Shown: positions 47,744-55,177 of the stretch, piece after piece
How positions within the stretch are numbered: position 1 is the stretch's first letter
Layout of the letters: each line of letters starts with the position of its first letter
DNA from: Streptomyces sp. WM6386
Lineage (GTDB): Bacteria; Actinomycetota; Actinomycetes; Streptomycetales; Streptomycetaceae
Assembly (NCBI RefSeq): GCF_000972385.1
Contig: NZ_JXTE01000050.1
Coordinates: 1-64,000 of the forward strand
Length of the DNA stretch: 64,000 nt
Direction of reading: 5' to 3'
Position numbers and translations under genes: made by a program
The notes under the pieces: model-generated
Databases searched by the model: none
What the model was told of the DNA's origin: nothing
The model's input: the letters and a program-made list of their open reading frames with translations, nothing else

Positions 47744-48058
47744 GTGACCTACGACCCAGACGGCGACCCCGCCGCGTTCGATCCCGCAGACCTCGACGCG
47801 GTGGACGCCTGGCTCGACGACCCAGTCGTGAGCGCGCTACATGAAGACCTCGGGCGACAGTTCCGTGCGCTGCCACCAGAGCAACAGTTGGCCAAACTCG
47901 TCCCGGAGTTGGAGAAGGCGCAGGCCCGGTACGACGAACTCGCTAGCGCGGTCGCCGAAGCGCCCGTCGAAGATCCTCGCCGGTTCCTGCTCATTGCGAT
48001 GGGTGATGACGTGGAGAAGTTCCGCACCCGCATCAACGAACTCGGCGGCAGCGCCTAA
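47744..48058 (+). CDS. Small acidic hypothetical protein
   Basis: A 104-residue acidic protein with a helical, coiled-coil-like middle (EQQLAKLVPELEKAQARYDE) and Asp-rich N-terminus (DPDGDPAAFDPADLDAVDAW). GTG 47744 is seven bases after a TAGGAT box, so the mRNA may be leaderless. The IS begins at its stop: the flanks show an original GCC-TAG that became GCC-TAA through duplication of TA, so the protein itself was not shortened. Function unknown. Confidence 0.6.
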   Translation: MTYDPDGDPAAFDPADLDAVDAWLDDPVVSALHEDLGRQFRALPPEQQLAKLVPELEKAQARYDELASAVAEAPVEDPRRFLLIAMGDDVEKFRTRINELGGSA

Positions 48059-48946
48059 AGGTTGTCCTGTAATGCAATGGACGGGTGTCGGTGGGCCCTG
48101 ACTCGCTGCTGCTGGTCCGCTCAGATGGTCATGGTCAGGTTGCGCATCAACGCGATGGCGCGGGCGGCGTACCACACCCCTTCCTTTGCGGCGGCAGTCG
48201 CGCAGGATTTTCCAGGTCTTCATGTGGGCCAGGGCGTGTTCGACGCGGGCGCGTACTCGCCGGTGCACCGTGTTCAGTTCCTGCTTCCACGCCGGAAGTG
48301 GCGACTGGCCGTCGCGCGGCTTGCGGTAGGGCATGATCACCTCGTGGTTTGCCCTGGTAGCCGCCGTCCGCCATCACCGCCGCGCCCCGGCACTGCCGCT
48401 TGACGCCGGACTCGGTGTAGGCGCGGGTGTCGTTGCGATTGCCGGGCAGCGGCTCGCCGACCACCACGGTCAGGCGGGTGTTGGCGTCGATGACGACCTG
48501 CAGGTTGGCCGAGTAGCGGTAGTTCTTCGAGCGGGCCGACAGATTGCGGTCGTGGGTGGGTACCAGCGTGCCGTCCACGATCAGCACCGTGTCGCTCGGG
48601 TGCTGGCCCTCGACCTGCGCCAGCACCAGGTATCCGGCCAGGTGCTCCACGATGCGCCCGGCCGCCGATTTGGAGACCCCGAACAGCAGCGCGACCTGTC
48701 GCAGCGTCAGGTTCGTACGGTAGTAGACGGCCACTAGCAGCACCCGGTCGGCCAGCGGCAACCCCCATCGCCGACCCGCACCGCACTGCTGGCCGCCGCG
48801 GTCGGCCGCCAGGCCCACCAATGCGCGGAACTGCCACTCGGACAAGCCGGTGAACACCGGGCTCCACGACGGCTGGTCGGCTCTGATCACTTGCTCCACG
48901 CCGGGATTAACGATCGGCACGCCCAACGATTACGGGACAGCCTTTA
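48056..48946 (-). mobile_element. IS5-family (IS427-group-like) insertion sequence, 891 bp
   Basis: Terminal inverted repeats TAAAGGTTGTCCTGTAAT (48056-48073) and ATTACGGGACAGCCTTTA (48929-48946) match at 16 of 18 positions. TA flanks both ends within an inferred CTAG target. The internal transposase is on the minus strand and is frameshifted. A second, solo left end lies at 47062. Confidence 0.85.
48121..48926 (-). pseudogene. IS5-family DDE transposase, two frameshifts
   Basis: The N-terminal two thirds are intact: SEWQFRALVGLAADRGG, HTH-like LRQVALLFGVSKSAAGRIVE, first Asp in VLIVDGTLVPTHD and second in LQVVIDANTRLTVVVG. After GGYQG the frame shifts: the next frame reads PYRKPRDGQSPLPAWKQELN and RARVEHALAHMKTWKILRD, which carries the catalytic Glu. 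A second shift at AAGGAAGGGGTG is needed to read the terminal WYAARAIALMRNLTMTI. So this copy is unlikely to make active transposase. Confidence 0.85.
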
Positions 48947-49008
48947 GTTGACTCGTCAGTAATGAAATTCGTGTAGCGGTCGGGCGGTGTAATGTACCGC
49001 TCTCACCC

Positions 49009-49794
49009 TTATCGATTCCCGTTCAGTGAATTATCTCCCCTGTGTCGCGCGACAATTAGCTCTGCAACCGTATGAAATTTCCATACGCGCCCGATGTCAG
49101 ATTCACTATTGATGCGTCCTGAATAGACCCCGAGCAGGTTTCCTGCTGGTCCAGATAGGAAACCGGTTTTGCCGTCTGCCATCTCGGTTGCGCCACCCGG
49201 GGAGTAGGCGAGGACTGGAGATCCGGATTGGCCTTGACGCGTACGCGCGTCAATCAAAAAGCAAGGGAGGAGGTCGTAGTCAACCTCCGGCTCGGAGGCG
49301 ATTGCGCCCTTGGTCCAGATCGGTAGCGACCCTCCAGCAGATTGGCCAAAGGGAAAACCGATGATATTTACCCAATCTGAGATGCCGGCTCGGAGCGTGG
49401 ATTTCATGACCTCGGGTCCGTAGGGCTGAATGTGGACACCTTTAGTATTGGTGAGCGGAAGCGCTACAACATCAACTCTCCTGCCGTAGTCGGGGTGCTC
49501 GAACCACAAAGGCCGTCCTTCGCTGTCGATCAAAGGTTCATCGAAGTCATCCCAGTTGACTTCTTCTGAGGTGACTTTAGTCAAATGTCTAATAGTCAAG
49601 GTGTCCGGTGTTGCGCCTGATTTTGCCATTGGCTGGCCGGTGATCGGGTTCCTTCCGCTGGCGACGTGCCAATTTGTCACCAGGAAGGGCTGGCCGTCGT
49701 GCATTACAGTAAAGCCAGTAGCGGAACTTAGCGGGATGTTATTGGTTTTACTGGAGAGCAGTAGCGATCGCGTGGATGGCGGAGCTAGAGCCAC
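49009..49794 (-). CDS. Trypsin-like serine peptidase
   Basis: A 261-residue protease with a full triad: His in FLVTNWHVASG near residue 34, Asp in RRVDVVALPL near residue 105 and Ser in TRQGQSGSPVLAY near residue 190. No signal peptide or membrane helix is seen with this start, so it should act inside the cell. GTG 49794 is chosen because AAAGGAG stands seven bases before it; the frame is open further upstream to 50022. Codon use is less GC-rich than in core genes. Its location on the element near the PIN/HEPN-like gene makes a defence role possible, but nothing proves it. Confidence 0.8.
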   Translation of the reverse strand: MALAPPSTRSLLLSSKTNNIPLSSATGFTVMHDGQPFLVTNWHVASGRNPITGQPMAKSGATPDTLTIRHLTKVTSEEVNWDDFDEPLIDSEGRPLWFEHPDYGRRVDVVALPLTNTKGVHIQPYGPEVMKSTLRAGISDWVNIIGFPFGQSAGGSLPIWTKGAIASEPEVDYDLLPCFLIDARTRQGQSGSPVLAYSPGGATEMADGKTGFLSGPAGNLLGVYSGRINSESDIGRVWKFHTVAELIVARHRGDNSLNGNR

Positions 49795-50084
49795 AGGAGT
49801 GCTCCTTTGTCGGTAAAAAACAAGTTGAGGGCCGGGATCCACGGCGCCTCGGAGTGGGCATGCCGCCATGTAACACCATGGACCTCGATTAAGTCTGATG
49901 CTTTGCAGATTTGGTGGGAGCTGGTCTGGCATGGGAACTGAGTGAGGGGAGCGAGACGCGTAGGTCGTCGGTGGCGGCGATTTCCCCAGAGGGGAGGTAG
50001 CGGCCTGCCCGCCGCAGTTCATGGCAACGAGCGAACGGTGCGTGCTCTCCCGACGTCCACCGTTCGGCCGTACTCTTGGCCGCT

Positions 50085-50651
50085 ATGGGAATGACTGAGT
50101 GGGCTTACTCGCTCTCGGAATCGCTGTTGTCTGATCCGCTCCCGCGTCGCTGGGCGCACTCACTGGGGGTCGCCAAGCGTGCTCGCTCTTTGAGCCCCGT
50201 TTTGGGCGACGATGCCGAGTTGCTGGAAGTCGCCGCAGTCCTGCACGACATCGGCTACGCGCCCGCTTTGGCCAAGACCGGATTCCATCCGCTTGACGGC
50301 GCTCGCTACCTCCGGACCGTTGCGAACGCCGACGAACGGGTCGTGCGCTTGGTCGCCCACCATTCCTGTGCGTGGATGGAGGCCGAGGCTCGCGGCCTGC
50401 GCGAGGAGCTGGAGGAGGAGTTCCCTCGCGAGAGCGGCCAGCTCAATGACGCGCTGTGCTACTGCGACATGAACACCACGCCCGACGGAACCCCCACGAA
50501 TCCCGTGGACCGGATCAACGAAATCACTCGTCGCTACGGGCCCGACAGCTTGATTGGGACATTCATCCGCCGCGCCGAACCCGAGATCCTGGCGTGCACC
50601 GGTCGCGTGCTCGAAAGGGTCGCGGCGGTGAAGCGCCAGCCAGGGGAGTAG
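50085..50651 (+). CDS. HD-domain protein
   Basis: A 188-residue HD-superfamily phosphohydrolase. RRWAHSLGVAKRA gives the first His, VAAVLHDIGYAP the HD pair, VRLVAHHSCAW the later His residues and LCYCDMNTTPDG a final Asp. These metal ligands suit hydrolysis of nucleotides or other phosphoesters. The start is ATG 50085 or ATG 50091. It stands alone between the protease gene and the convergent lipoprotein gene. Substrate unknown. Confidence 0.8.
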   Translation: MGMTEWAYSLSESLLSDPLPRRWAHSLGVAKRARSLSPVLGDDAELLEVAAVLHDIGYAPALAKTGFHPLDGARYLRTVANADERVVRLVAHHSCAWMEAEARGLREELEEEFPRESGQLNDALCYCDMNTTPDGTPTNPVDRINEITRRYGPDSLIGTFIRRAEPEILACTGRVLERVAAVKRQPGE

Positions 50652-50796
50652 CTGAACAGCTGCGCAGTGGCACGAACGATGGCTGCGCGAGTCTCCCCGA
50701 ACACTCGCTCCGACCTGGTGAAGCGAGTGTGTGATCTCCTCAAAGAGTGGGGTAGCTAGCCCCCGTCATTGGCGGCCTAGGGCCAGCACGTGCTTG

Positions 50797-51303
50797 TCAG
50801 CTTCGTGCTGGAGATGGGTCTCCGGACGGCGTGGGAGACGTGGAACCGAGGAAGCCGTTGTCCACAACCAGGAGGGGAGGAGCGTCCGCCGGCGGCGGGG
50901 ATTTGATGCCGTCCAAGACGCGGGCAATCTCGTCGTACATACGCACGGCCTCTGCAAGACCGTCCCCACTCGGGGGGTGCGCTCGCCAATCCAGTACGCG
51001 CATGTAGTCGGCGAGTTGATGTCCGCTCAGGCGCACGCGGGAGAGTTCTCCAGACCCTCCGGTGATCTTCGCACCCTTCACCCCGTCTCGCCCGTGGCGG
51101 CTGCTTCCGTCGCTGTCCGTATCAGCAGACGTCAGGTCCCAGAGATCCCGGCGGCACTCGACGTAGAACACCTCGATTCCTGCTGCTTTACGCAATCGCT
51201 CCTGGTGCCCCGCTGGTGTCTTTGTCGTCGCAGAGCCGCAACTAGACAGCAGCACCGCCACGACAACTGCTAAGCCACCCTGCACCACACCACGCTTACT
51301 CAT
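50797..51303 (-). CDS. Putative lipoprotein
   Basis: A 168-residue protein with a signal and lipobox VVVAVLLSSCGSATT (Cys near residue 23). The mature part contains VFYVECRRDLWDLTSADTDS and VRLSGHQLADYMRVLDWRAH. No known domain. The start is MSKRGVVQGG at 51303. The sequence after the lipobox is polar and should lie outside the membrane. Confidence 0.65.
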   Translation of the reverse strand: MSKRGVVQGGLAVVVAVLLSSCGSATTKTPAGHQERLRKAAGIEVFYVECRRDLWDLTSADTDSDGSSRHGRDGVKGAKITGGSGELSRVRLSGHQLADYMRVLDWRAHPPSGDGLAEAVRMYDEIARVLDGIKSPPPADAPPLLVVDNGFLGSTSPTPSGDPSPARS

Positions 51304-51458
51304 CACGCCCCCCAGGTGTCGACTCACGCCAGGATTGCGAAAGAGCAGGTCTTACGGCAGGGCGCAACCAGGTGGGCAGACGGCGCGTTCGGGGGCGCAT
51401 CGGTCCACTGCCTGTGGACACGGGCGCATTTCTCAGGCGCCGCGGGCGGCGCTTCTTG

Positions 51459-51481
51459 AGCCCGGACATTCTGTCCGGGCT
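51459..51481. promoter_or_regulatory. Perfect inverted repeat upstream of the XRE gene
   Basis: AGCCCGGACA-TTC-TGTCCGGGCT is a perfect 10-bp palindrome with a 3-base loop, 113 bases ahead of the XRE start. Its core (CCCGGACA-N3-TGTCCGGG) reappears in the hairpin at 53421-53451 that closes the same operon. It may be an operator, or the terminator of something lost upstream. Confidence 0.55.
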
Positions 51482-51593
51482 GTCATGCGGTGGCCGCCGC
51501 AATCTGACCTTGGCGGCGCTAGGCGCCCTGCCCGCCCCGCCACCTGATCGGTACCGTGAAGGATGCCCCTACTCCACCGGGAGGCAGCACCAC

Positions 51594-52829
51594 ATGCGTG
51601 GTCTTGGAGATCACCTCAGCATCGGCGAGCGCATCGCGTTCTACCGAAAGCGGCGCGGCTACACGCAAGAGGTGCTGGCTGGCCTGGTCGGTCGTAGCAC
51701 CGACTGGCTCGCGAAGATCGAGACCGGGCGCCGCAAGCCGCCTCGGATCGACATGCTCACGGATCTTGCTCGCATTCTGCGGGTTCCTCTCGGGGATCTG
51801 CTCGGTCAAGCCGTGCTCATGGAAGACGAACGGCAGCAAGACGACGTCCCCGCCGTGCGTGATGCGCTCATGAGTCCGCGTCGTCTCTCACGGCTGCTCT
51901 TCGGGCCCGCCGTTGAGGCTCAGCTCCCTACGCCTGCACCTGCCGCCGTGCGTGTGGAGCAGGCATGGAACGACTACCAGGGCGGACGACTCAGCAGCGT
52001 CATTGCTGCGCTCCCTGCCCTGCTTCAGACGGCACAGGAGTTGGAGGAGCGAGCAGGCCGGCGTGGTGAGGACCGGGGCGATTGCTGGGCAGTATCGGCC
52101 CGGACTCACCACCTCGCGGCTACGACACTCGCGAAGATCGGAGAGTCGGATATCTCGTGGCTTGCCGCCGAGCGCGCGATGCGAGCCGCTGACGAGTCGG
52201 ACGATCCGCTCGTGCTGGCGTCCGCGGCACGGTCTGGCACACACGCTCTGCTTGCCAACGGGCGCTATGACGATGCCCTCGAACTCGGCAACACGGCCGC
52301 CGCATGGCTGTCGTCTCAAGTGACCGAGCACGATCCGGCGGCGCTAAGCCTATTGGGGATGATCCACCTGCGCGCCGCGGTCGCGGCGGCGCGGCATCAG
52401 GACCGCTCCACCGCTACGGGGCTGTTGGACCGTGCCGAAGAACTCGCGGATGACCTCGGGTCGGATGAGAATTACTGGCACACCGGGTTCGGGCCGACGA
52501 ACGTCCTGCTCCATCGCCTGTCCGTTGAGCTGGATCTCGACAACGTCTCGTACGTCGTGGAACACGGCCGGATCAACGTTGACCACATGCCGCAGGAGCG
52601 CAGCGTCTCGCACCGCATCGACTATGCGCGTGCCCTGTCGCTCGCCGGCCAGGGCGACGCCGCGTTCGCGGAGCTGCGTACCGCTGAGCGCACGTCGCCG
52701 CAGCTTGTACGCAACAATCCGAGGGTGCGCGAGACGCTGCGGGATCTGATCAAGCAGTCCCCCGTGACCGGAGGTTCGCGTTCGTCCGAGGTGTTTGTGA
52801 TGGCGCAACGGTGCAGGGCGGTGCAGTGA
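51594..52829 (+). CDS. XRE-family HTH regulator with TPR-like C-terminal region
   Basis: A 411-residue regulator. HTH at residues 8-62 (SIGERIAFYRKRRGYTQEVL, GRSTDWLAKIETGRRKPP). The remaining 330 residues are repeated helical pairs of TPR type (AARSGTHALLANGRYDDALE, MIHLRAAVAAARHQDRSTAT, IDYARALSLAGQGDAAFAEL). Streptomyces proteins of this form are common and probably sense a small ligand or peptide. ATG 51594 follows GGGAGG. Its stop overlaps the flavoprotein start (GTGA), so they are one operon. Confidence 0.85.
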   Translation: MRGLGDHLSIGERIAFYRKRRGYTQEVLAGLVGRSTDWLAKIETGRRKPPRIDMLTDLARILRVPLGDLLGQAVLMEDERQQDDVPAVRDALMSPRRLSRLLFGPAVEAQLPTPAPAAVRVEQAWNDYQGGRLSSVIAALPALLQTAQELEERAGRRGEDRGDCWAVSARTHHLAATTLAKIGESDISWLAAERAMRAADESDDPLVLASAARSGTHALLANGRYDDALELGNTAAAWLSSQVTEHDPAALSLLGMIHLRAAVAAARHQDRSTATGLLDRAEELADDLGSDENYWHTGFGPTNVLLHRLSVELDLDNVSYVVEHGRINVDHMPQERSVSHRIDYARALSLAGQGDAAFAELRTAERTSPQLVRNNPRVRETLRDLIKQSPVTGGSRSSEVFVMAQRCRAVQ

Positions 52830-53389
52830 GTTCAGGCAAGCGCGGGGTGCTCGGAGTCGTCGGCTCGGCAGCTGGGGGAGTGGAGGCGCTCCGGACCGGC
52901 CTTGTCGAGCCTGCGATAGACCGTGGTTGGCAGGTGGCCGTGACCCTGACGCCAACCGCTGGTGAGTGGTTGCGGATGACCGGCGAAGTTGAACGGTTGG
53001 AGAAGCTGACTGGGCTGCCCGTCCGCGATGCACCGCGGGTTCCTGGGGAGACTCGACCGCACCCGCCGGTTGACTGCTACGTGGTTGCGCCGGCGTCAGC
53101 CAACATGGTCGCAAAGCTGGCTTCGGGTGTGATGGACAACCAGGCGCTGACGCAGGTGGGCGAAGCCATCGGCACGCTCGGCTTGCCGGTCGTCGTCTTC
53201 CCTCGGGTGAACGCGGCTCACGCCCGCCACCCGGCTTGGCAGCGACACATCGACGCCCTGCGGGCAGGAGGCGTCCACCTCGTGTATGGGCCAGAGGCCT
53301 GGCCGCTGTACGAGCCGAGGGAGGCGCCAGCAGGGCGGGAGCTTCCGTGGCGCGCCGTGCTGGATGCCGTAGACGACGCCATGGGGTGA
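52826..53389 (+). CDS. Flavoprotein (PPC-decarboxylase-like)
   Basis: A 187-residue flavoprotein-fold protein: VLGVVGSAAGGVEALRTGLV near the N-terminus, VTLTPTAGEWL, DCYVVAPASANMVAKLASGV with the PASANT-like FMN motif near residue 90, and VVVFPRVNAAHARHPAWQRH. It resembles the phosphopantothenoyl-cysteine decarboxylase/flavoprotein group but is not CoaBC. It is coupled to the XRE regulator by GTGA, a pairing I recall in other Streptomyces accessory regions. A strong terminator follows. Substrate unknown. Confidence 0.82.
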   Translation: MSSGKRGVLGVVGSAAGGVEALRTGLVEPAIDRGWQVAVTLTPTAGEWLRMTGEVERLEKLTGLPVRDAPRVPGETRPHPPVDCYVVAPASANMVAKLASGVMDNQALTQVGEAIGTLGLPVVVFPRVNAAHARHPAWQRHIDALRAGGVHLVYGPEAWPLYEPREAPAGRELPWRAVLDAVDDAMG

Positions 53390-53420
53390 CACATCGTCAA
53401 CCTGCCTGGCCTGCAAGGAA

Positions 53421-53451
53421 AGAGGACCCGGACAGTCTGTCCGGGTCCTCT
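53421..53451 (+). terminator. Perfect terminator hairpin after the flavoprotein gene
   Basis: A 14-bp perfect stem (AGAGGACCCGGACA with its complement) around loop GTC, 32 bases after the flavoprotein stop. It shares a CCCGGACA core with the repeat at 51459-51481. Confidence 0.8.
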
Positions 53452-53478
53452 GCCGTGTGTGGCCACATGCTCGTAGAC

Positions 53479-53697
53479 ATGCCAGGGATCAACGAGCGAA
53501 ACGACGAGTCGGGAGGGCTGACGCCCGCAGAACTCGCTTTGATCAAAGCGGGGTTGAGCAAGGCGCGCGCCACAGTCGAGCGGCTGTTGCAGCGCGCGGA
53601 CGAACTCACTGTGAGGGCGGAGGCTTGCTGCCTACGAGTTGCTCAAGACGCTCCAGGCGCTCACCGAGCAAGCGGAGGGCGTCATGAATCGTGCTGA
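53479..53697 (+). CDS. Possible small coiled-coil protein antisense to the GntR gene end
   Basis: A frame of about 72 residues starting MPGINERNDESGG, with GLTPAELALIKAGLSKARAT and VERLLQRADELTVRAEA forming an amphipathic helix. Its last 92 bases overlap the 3' end of the opposite GntR gene, which weakens the call. An in-frame ATG at 53467 is an alternative start. The first 45 residues look protein-like; the Arg/Gly/Cys end may not. Confidence 0.35.
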   Translation: MPGINERNDESGGLTPAELALIKAGLSKARATVERLLQRADELTVRAEACCLRVAQDAPGAHRASGGRHESC

Positions 53698-53989
53698 GCT
53701 CTTCGGAGAGGGCAGCGTAGGCGGGGCTGCTTCCCGGCTCCGTGCCGAGGGGTACCGACGGGTCGCGGACGAACGTCCCGCGCCCCTGCTGAGTGAGCAC
53801 AAGCCCCTCTTCGCGGAGCTGGCCGTACGCGCTCTGCACGGTCATGAGCTGCACGCCGAGGTCCTTGGCAAGCTGACGTGCTGCGGGCAGGCGGGAACCG
53901 GGTTCGCGCTCGCCATCTGTGATCTCTCTGCGGTATCTCGCAGCGATGTCCTTAGCCGTCGGCTTGGGTGCGTCGGGACTCGAATCCAT
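53606..53989 (-). CDS. GntR-family repressor of the transfer module (KorSA-like position)
   Basis: A 127-residue GntR regulator. Residues 8-75 form the winged helix (IAARYRREITDGEREPGSRL, ARQLAKDLGVQLMTVQSAYG, EEGLVLTQQGRGTFV). The short C-terminus has a helix pair (LSTIHDALRLLGERLERLEQ) for dimerisation and no ligand domain. In pSAM2, a GntR protein (KorSA) represses the transfer and replication activator, and this gene has the same position. The palindrome at 54052-54075 and a half site at 54006-54022 are the likely operators. Confidence 0.85.
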   Translation of the reverse strand: MDSSPDAPKPTAKDIAARYRREITDGEREPGSRLPAARQLAKDLGVQLMTVQSAYGQLREEGLVLTQQGRGTFVRDPSVPLGTEPGSSPAYAALSEELSTIHDALRLLGERLERLEQLVGSKPPPSQ

Positions 53990-54005
53990 AGCCCCGAGGG
54001 TAACC

Positions 54006-54022
54006 GGACCTAGGTCAATCTC
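54006..54022. promoter_or_regulatory. Second GntR operator, partial
   Basis: ACCTAGGTCAATCTCA repeats the right half of the palindrome at 54052, 16 bases upstream of the GntR start. It is likely to be the autoregulation site. Confidence 0.55.
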
Positions 54023-54044
54023 AGGCCGGGCGTGGCGAAGCCTC

Positions 54045-54075
54045 TTGACAGTCAGATTGACCTAGGTCAATCTGA
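54045..54075 (+). promoter_or_regulatory. Forward promoter overlapped by a 24-bp perfect palindrome
   Basis: TTGACA at 54045-54050 is a consensus -35 box, and CAATCT at 54068-54073 lies 17 bases on as a -10 box. The palindrome 54052-54075 (arm AGATTGACCT, centre between 54063 and 54064) covers the spacer and -10 box, so a bound repressor would shut off the promoter reading into the transfer genes. Confidence 0.7.
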
Positions 54076-54488
54076 AGTCGTTCCGGTACGGGATAGCTCG
54101 CTTCCACAGGGGCCCTGAGCTGGTCGTTCCTTGACAACTCCACAGCGTGACAAGCCGACGGGGTGAGATTCCCCGTTCCCGCAGCGGCCCGGGTGACGGC
54201 CGCCGGCGGCCACTTCCCCGCGCACCGGCTCTGGAGAACAGCCCTCGGGATCATCCCTTCCTCACGGGAGGTCAACCCGTTGGATGCCACCTGGTGTGCG
54301 CCGCCCTGCTGGCGTCAGAGCAGTGACGATGACGCACCCGGCCTTCCCGGCTCGGGGCCAGTCCGCCGCCGCAAGCGGCGGGCCGGCGAAGCCGGTTCCC
54401 TTCCTCGCCCCGCTGGTTGCACGTTCGGGTTCGACTCCCGACCGGGGCACTTCGGCCCGCCGCCTCTGCGGTGGTGGCCGCTTCTCGG
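54076..54488. other. Non-coding, hairpin-rich leader of the transfer operon
   Basis: About 410 bases after the promoter without a convincing gene. It holds a CCGCCGC-AA-GCGGCGG-type hairpin near 54364, a CCGGC-GAA-GCCGG hairpin near 54383 and the tRNA-like minihelix at 54407-54449. Confidence 0.5.
54407..54449 (+). other. tRNA-like minihelix (acceptor plus T arm only)
   Basis: GCCCCG (54407-54412) pairs with CGGGGC (54443-54448). Between them lies a canonical T arm, TCGGG-TTCGACT-CCCGA (54425-54441), with the GTTCGA signature. No D or anticodon arm is present, so it is not a normal tRNA. It may be a shrunken tRNA, an old att site or a functional RNA element. Confidence 0.55.
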
Positions 54489-54545
54489 GCTGGCCGCCCT
54501 CTCGCCAACGTTTCGCGGCCCCCGGCTCTCTCCGTCCCTTCGACT
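54489..54545 (+). promoter_or_regulatory. Structured leader element, copy 1
   Basis: GGCCGC (54492-54497), loop CCTCTCGCCAACGTTTC, GCGGCC (54515-54520), then CCCGGCTCTC and CCGTCCCTTCGAC. The same loop and tail occur in two further leaders at 60568 and 61942, but the stem differs and still pairs. Confidence 0.65.
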
Positions 54546-54557
54546 CAGGAGCAAGCC

Positions 54558-54848
54558 ATGCATAGCTACGTCTCCGGCCACCAGGCCGACACAACGGAAG
54601 ACTTCCTCGAACTTGCCCTCGGTACCCCGGTTGACCTGTGGCTCGGAGTCCAGGGGGAGACCGAGGAGGAGCGCGCCGCCCGGCTGGACGCGGCCCGCGA
54701 CATCCTCGCCGACTACCCCGAGCTTCCCGACCGCGCGGTGCAGGTGGCTGCGCGGACGCTGGACGAGGCGGGCCTGCTCCGCCTGGCGCCCCTGCCCACG
54801 CCCAACGCCGCCCGTCGCCGCAGCCTGCGGACGGGAGTGGCCGCGTGA
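54558..54848 (+). CDS. Hypothetical protein of the transfer operon
   Basis: A 96-residue acidic helical protein (TTEDFLELALGTPVDLWLGV, EEERAARLDAARDILADYPE). No family recognised. ATG 54558 follows AGGAGC and stands 13 bases after structured leader copy 1. It is the first gene of the transfer run and overlaps the next gene by GTGA. Confidence 0.65.
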   Translation: MHSYVSGHQADTTEDFLELALGTPVDLWLGVQGETEEERAARLDAARDILADYPELPDRAVQVAARTLDEAGLLRLAPLPTPNAARRRSLRTGVAA

Positions 54849-55177
54849 GCCAGAACCTGACGCTGGAGGACCTGGCCGCGCCGATGCGCGCACTGCGCCT
54901 GCTGGCCATCGACTTCGGGCACCTGCCCGCGCCAACCGTGAGCATCTCGCCCATCTACCCCGACCGGTTGGAGCTTGCGCTCCACTCCGGCTTGCTTGAC
55001 TTCGAGGCCTGGCGCGAGGCGCTTGATGCCGCCCCCGGCGACGTCGAATACCGCGTACAGGGCGACGGCCGAACCAGCGTTCTGCGCACGATCGCTGCCT
55101 ACGCGGGTGCAGAGCTGGAGTTGGTCGGCTACGGCGACATCGCCGTCCCGGTGCTCGCGGAAGCGGGTGCGGCATGA
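54845..55177 (+). CDS. Hypothetical protein of the transfer operon
   Basis: A 110-residue protein (LTLEDLAAPMRALRLLAIDF, VEYRVQGDGRTSVLRTIAAY). The mixed alpha/beta pattern gives no known motif. GTG 54845 overlaps the previous stop, and its own stop overlaps the SpdB-like gene by ATGA, so it belongs to the same operon. Confidence 0.65.
   Translation: MSQNLTLEDLAAPMRALRLLAIDFGHLPAPTVSISPIYPDRLELALHSGLLDFEAWREALDAAPGDVEYRVQGDGRTSVLRTIAAYAGAELELVGYGDIAVPVLAEAGAA

Noticed and set aside
54361..54450. A complete tRNA gene ending at 54449
   Set aside because: The T arm and acceptor pair well, but no D or anticodon arm can be drawn.
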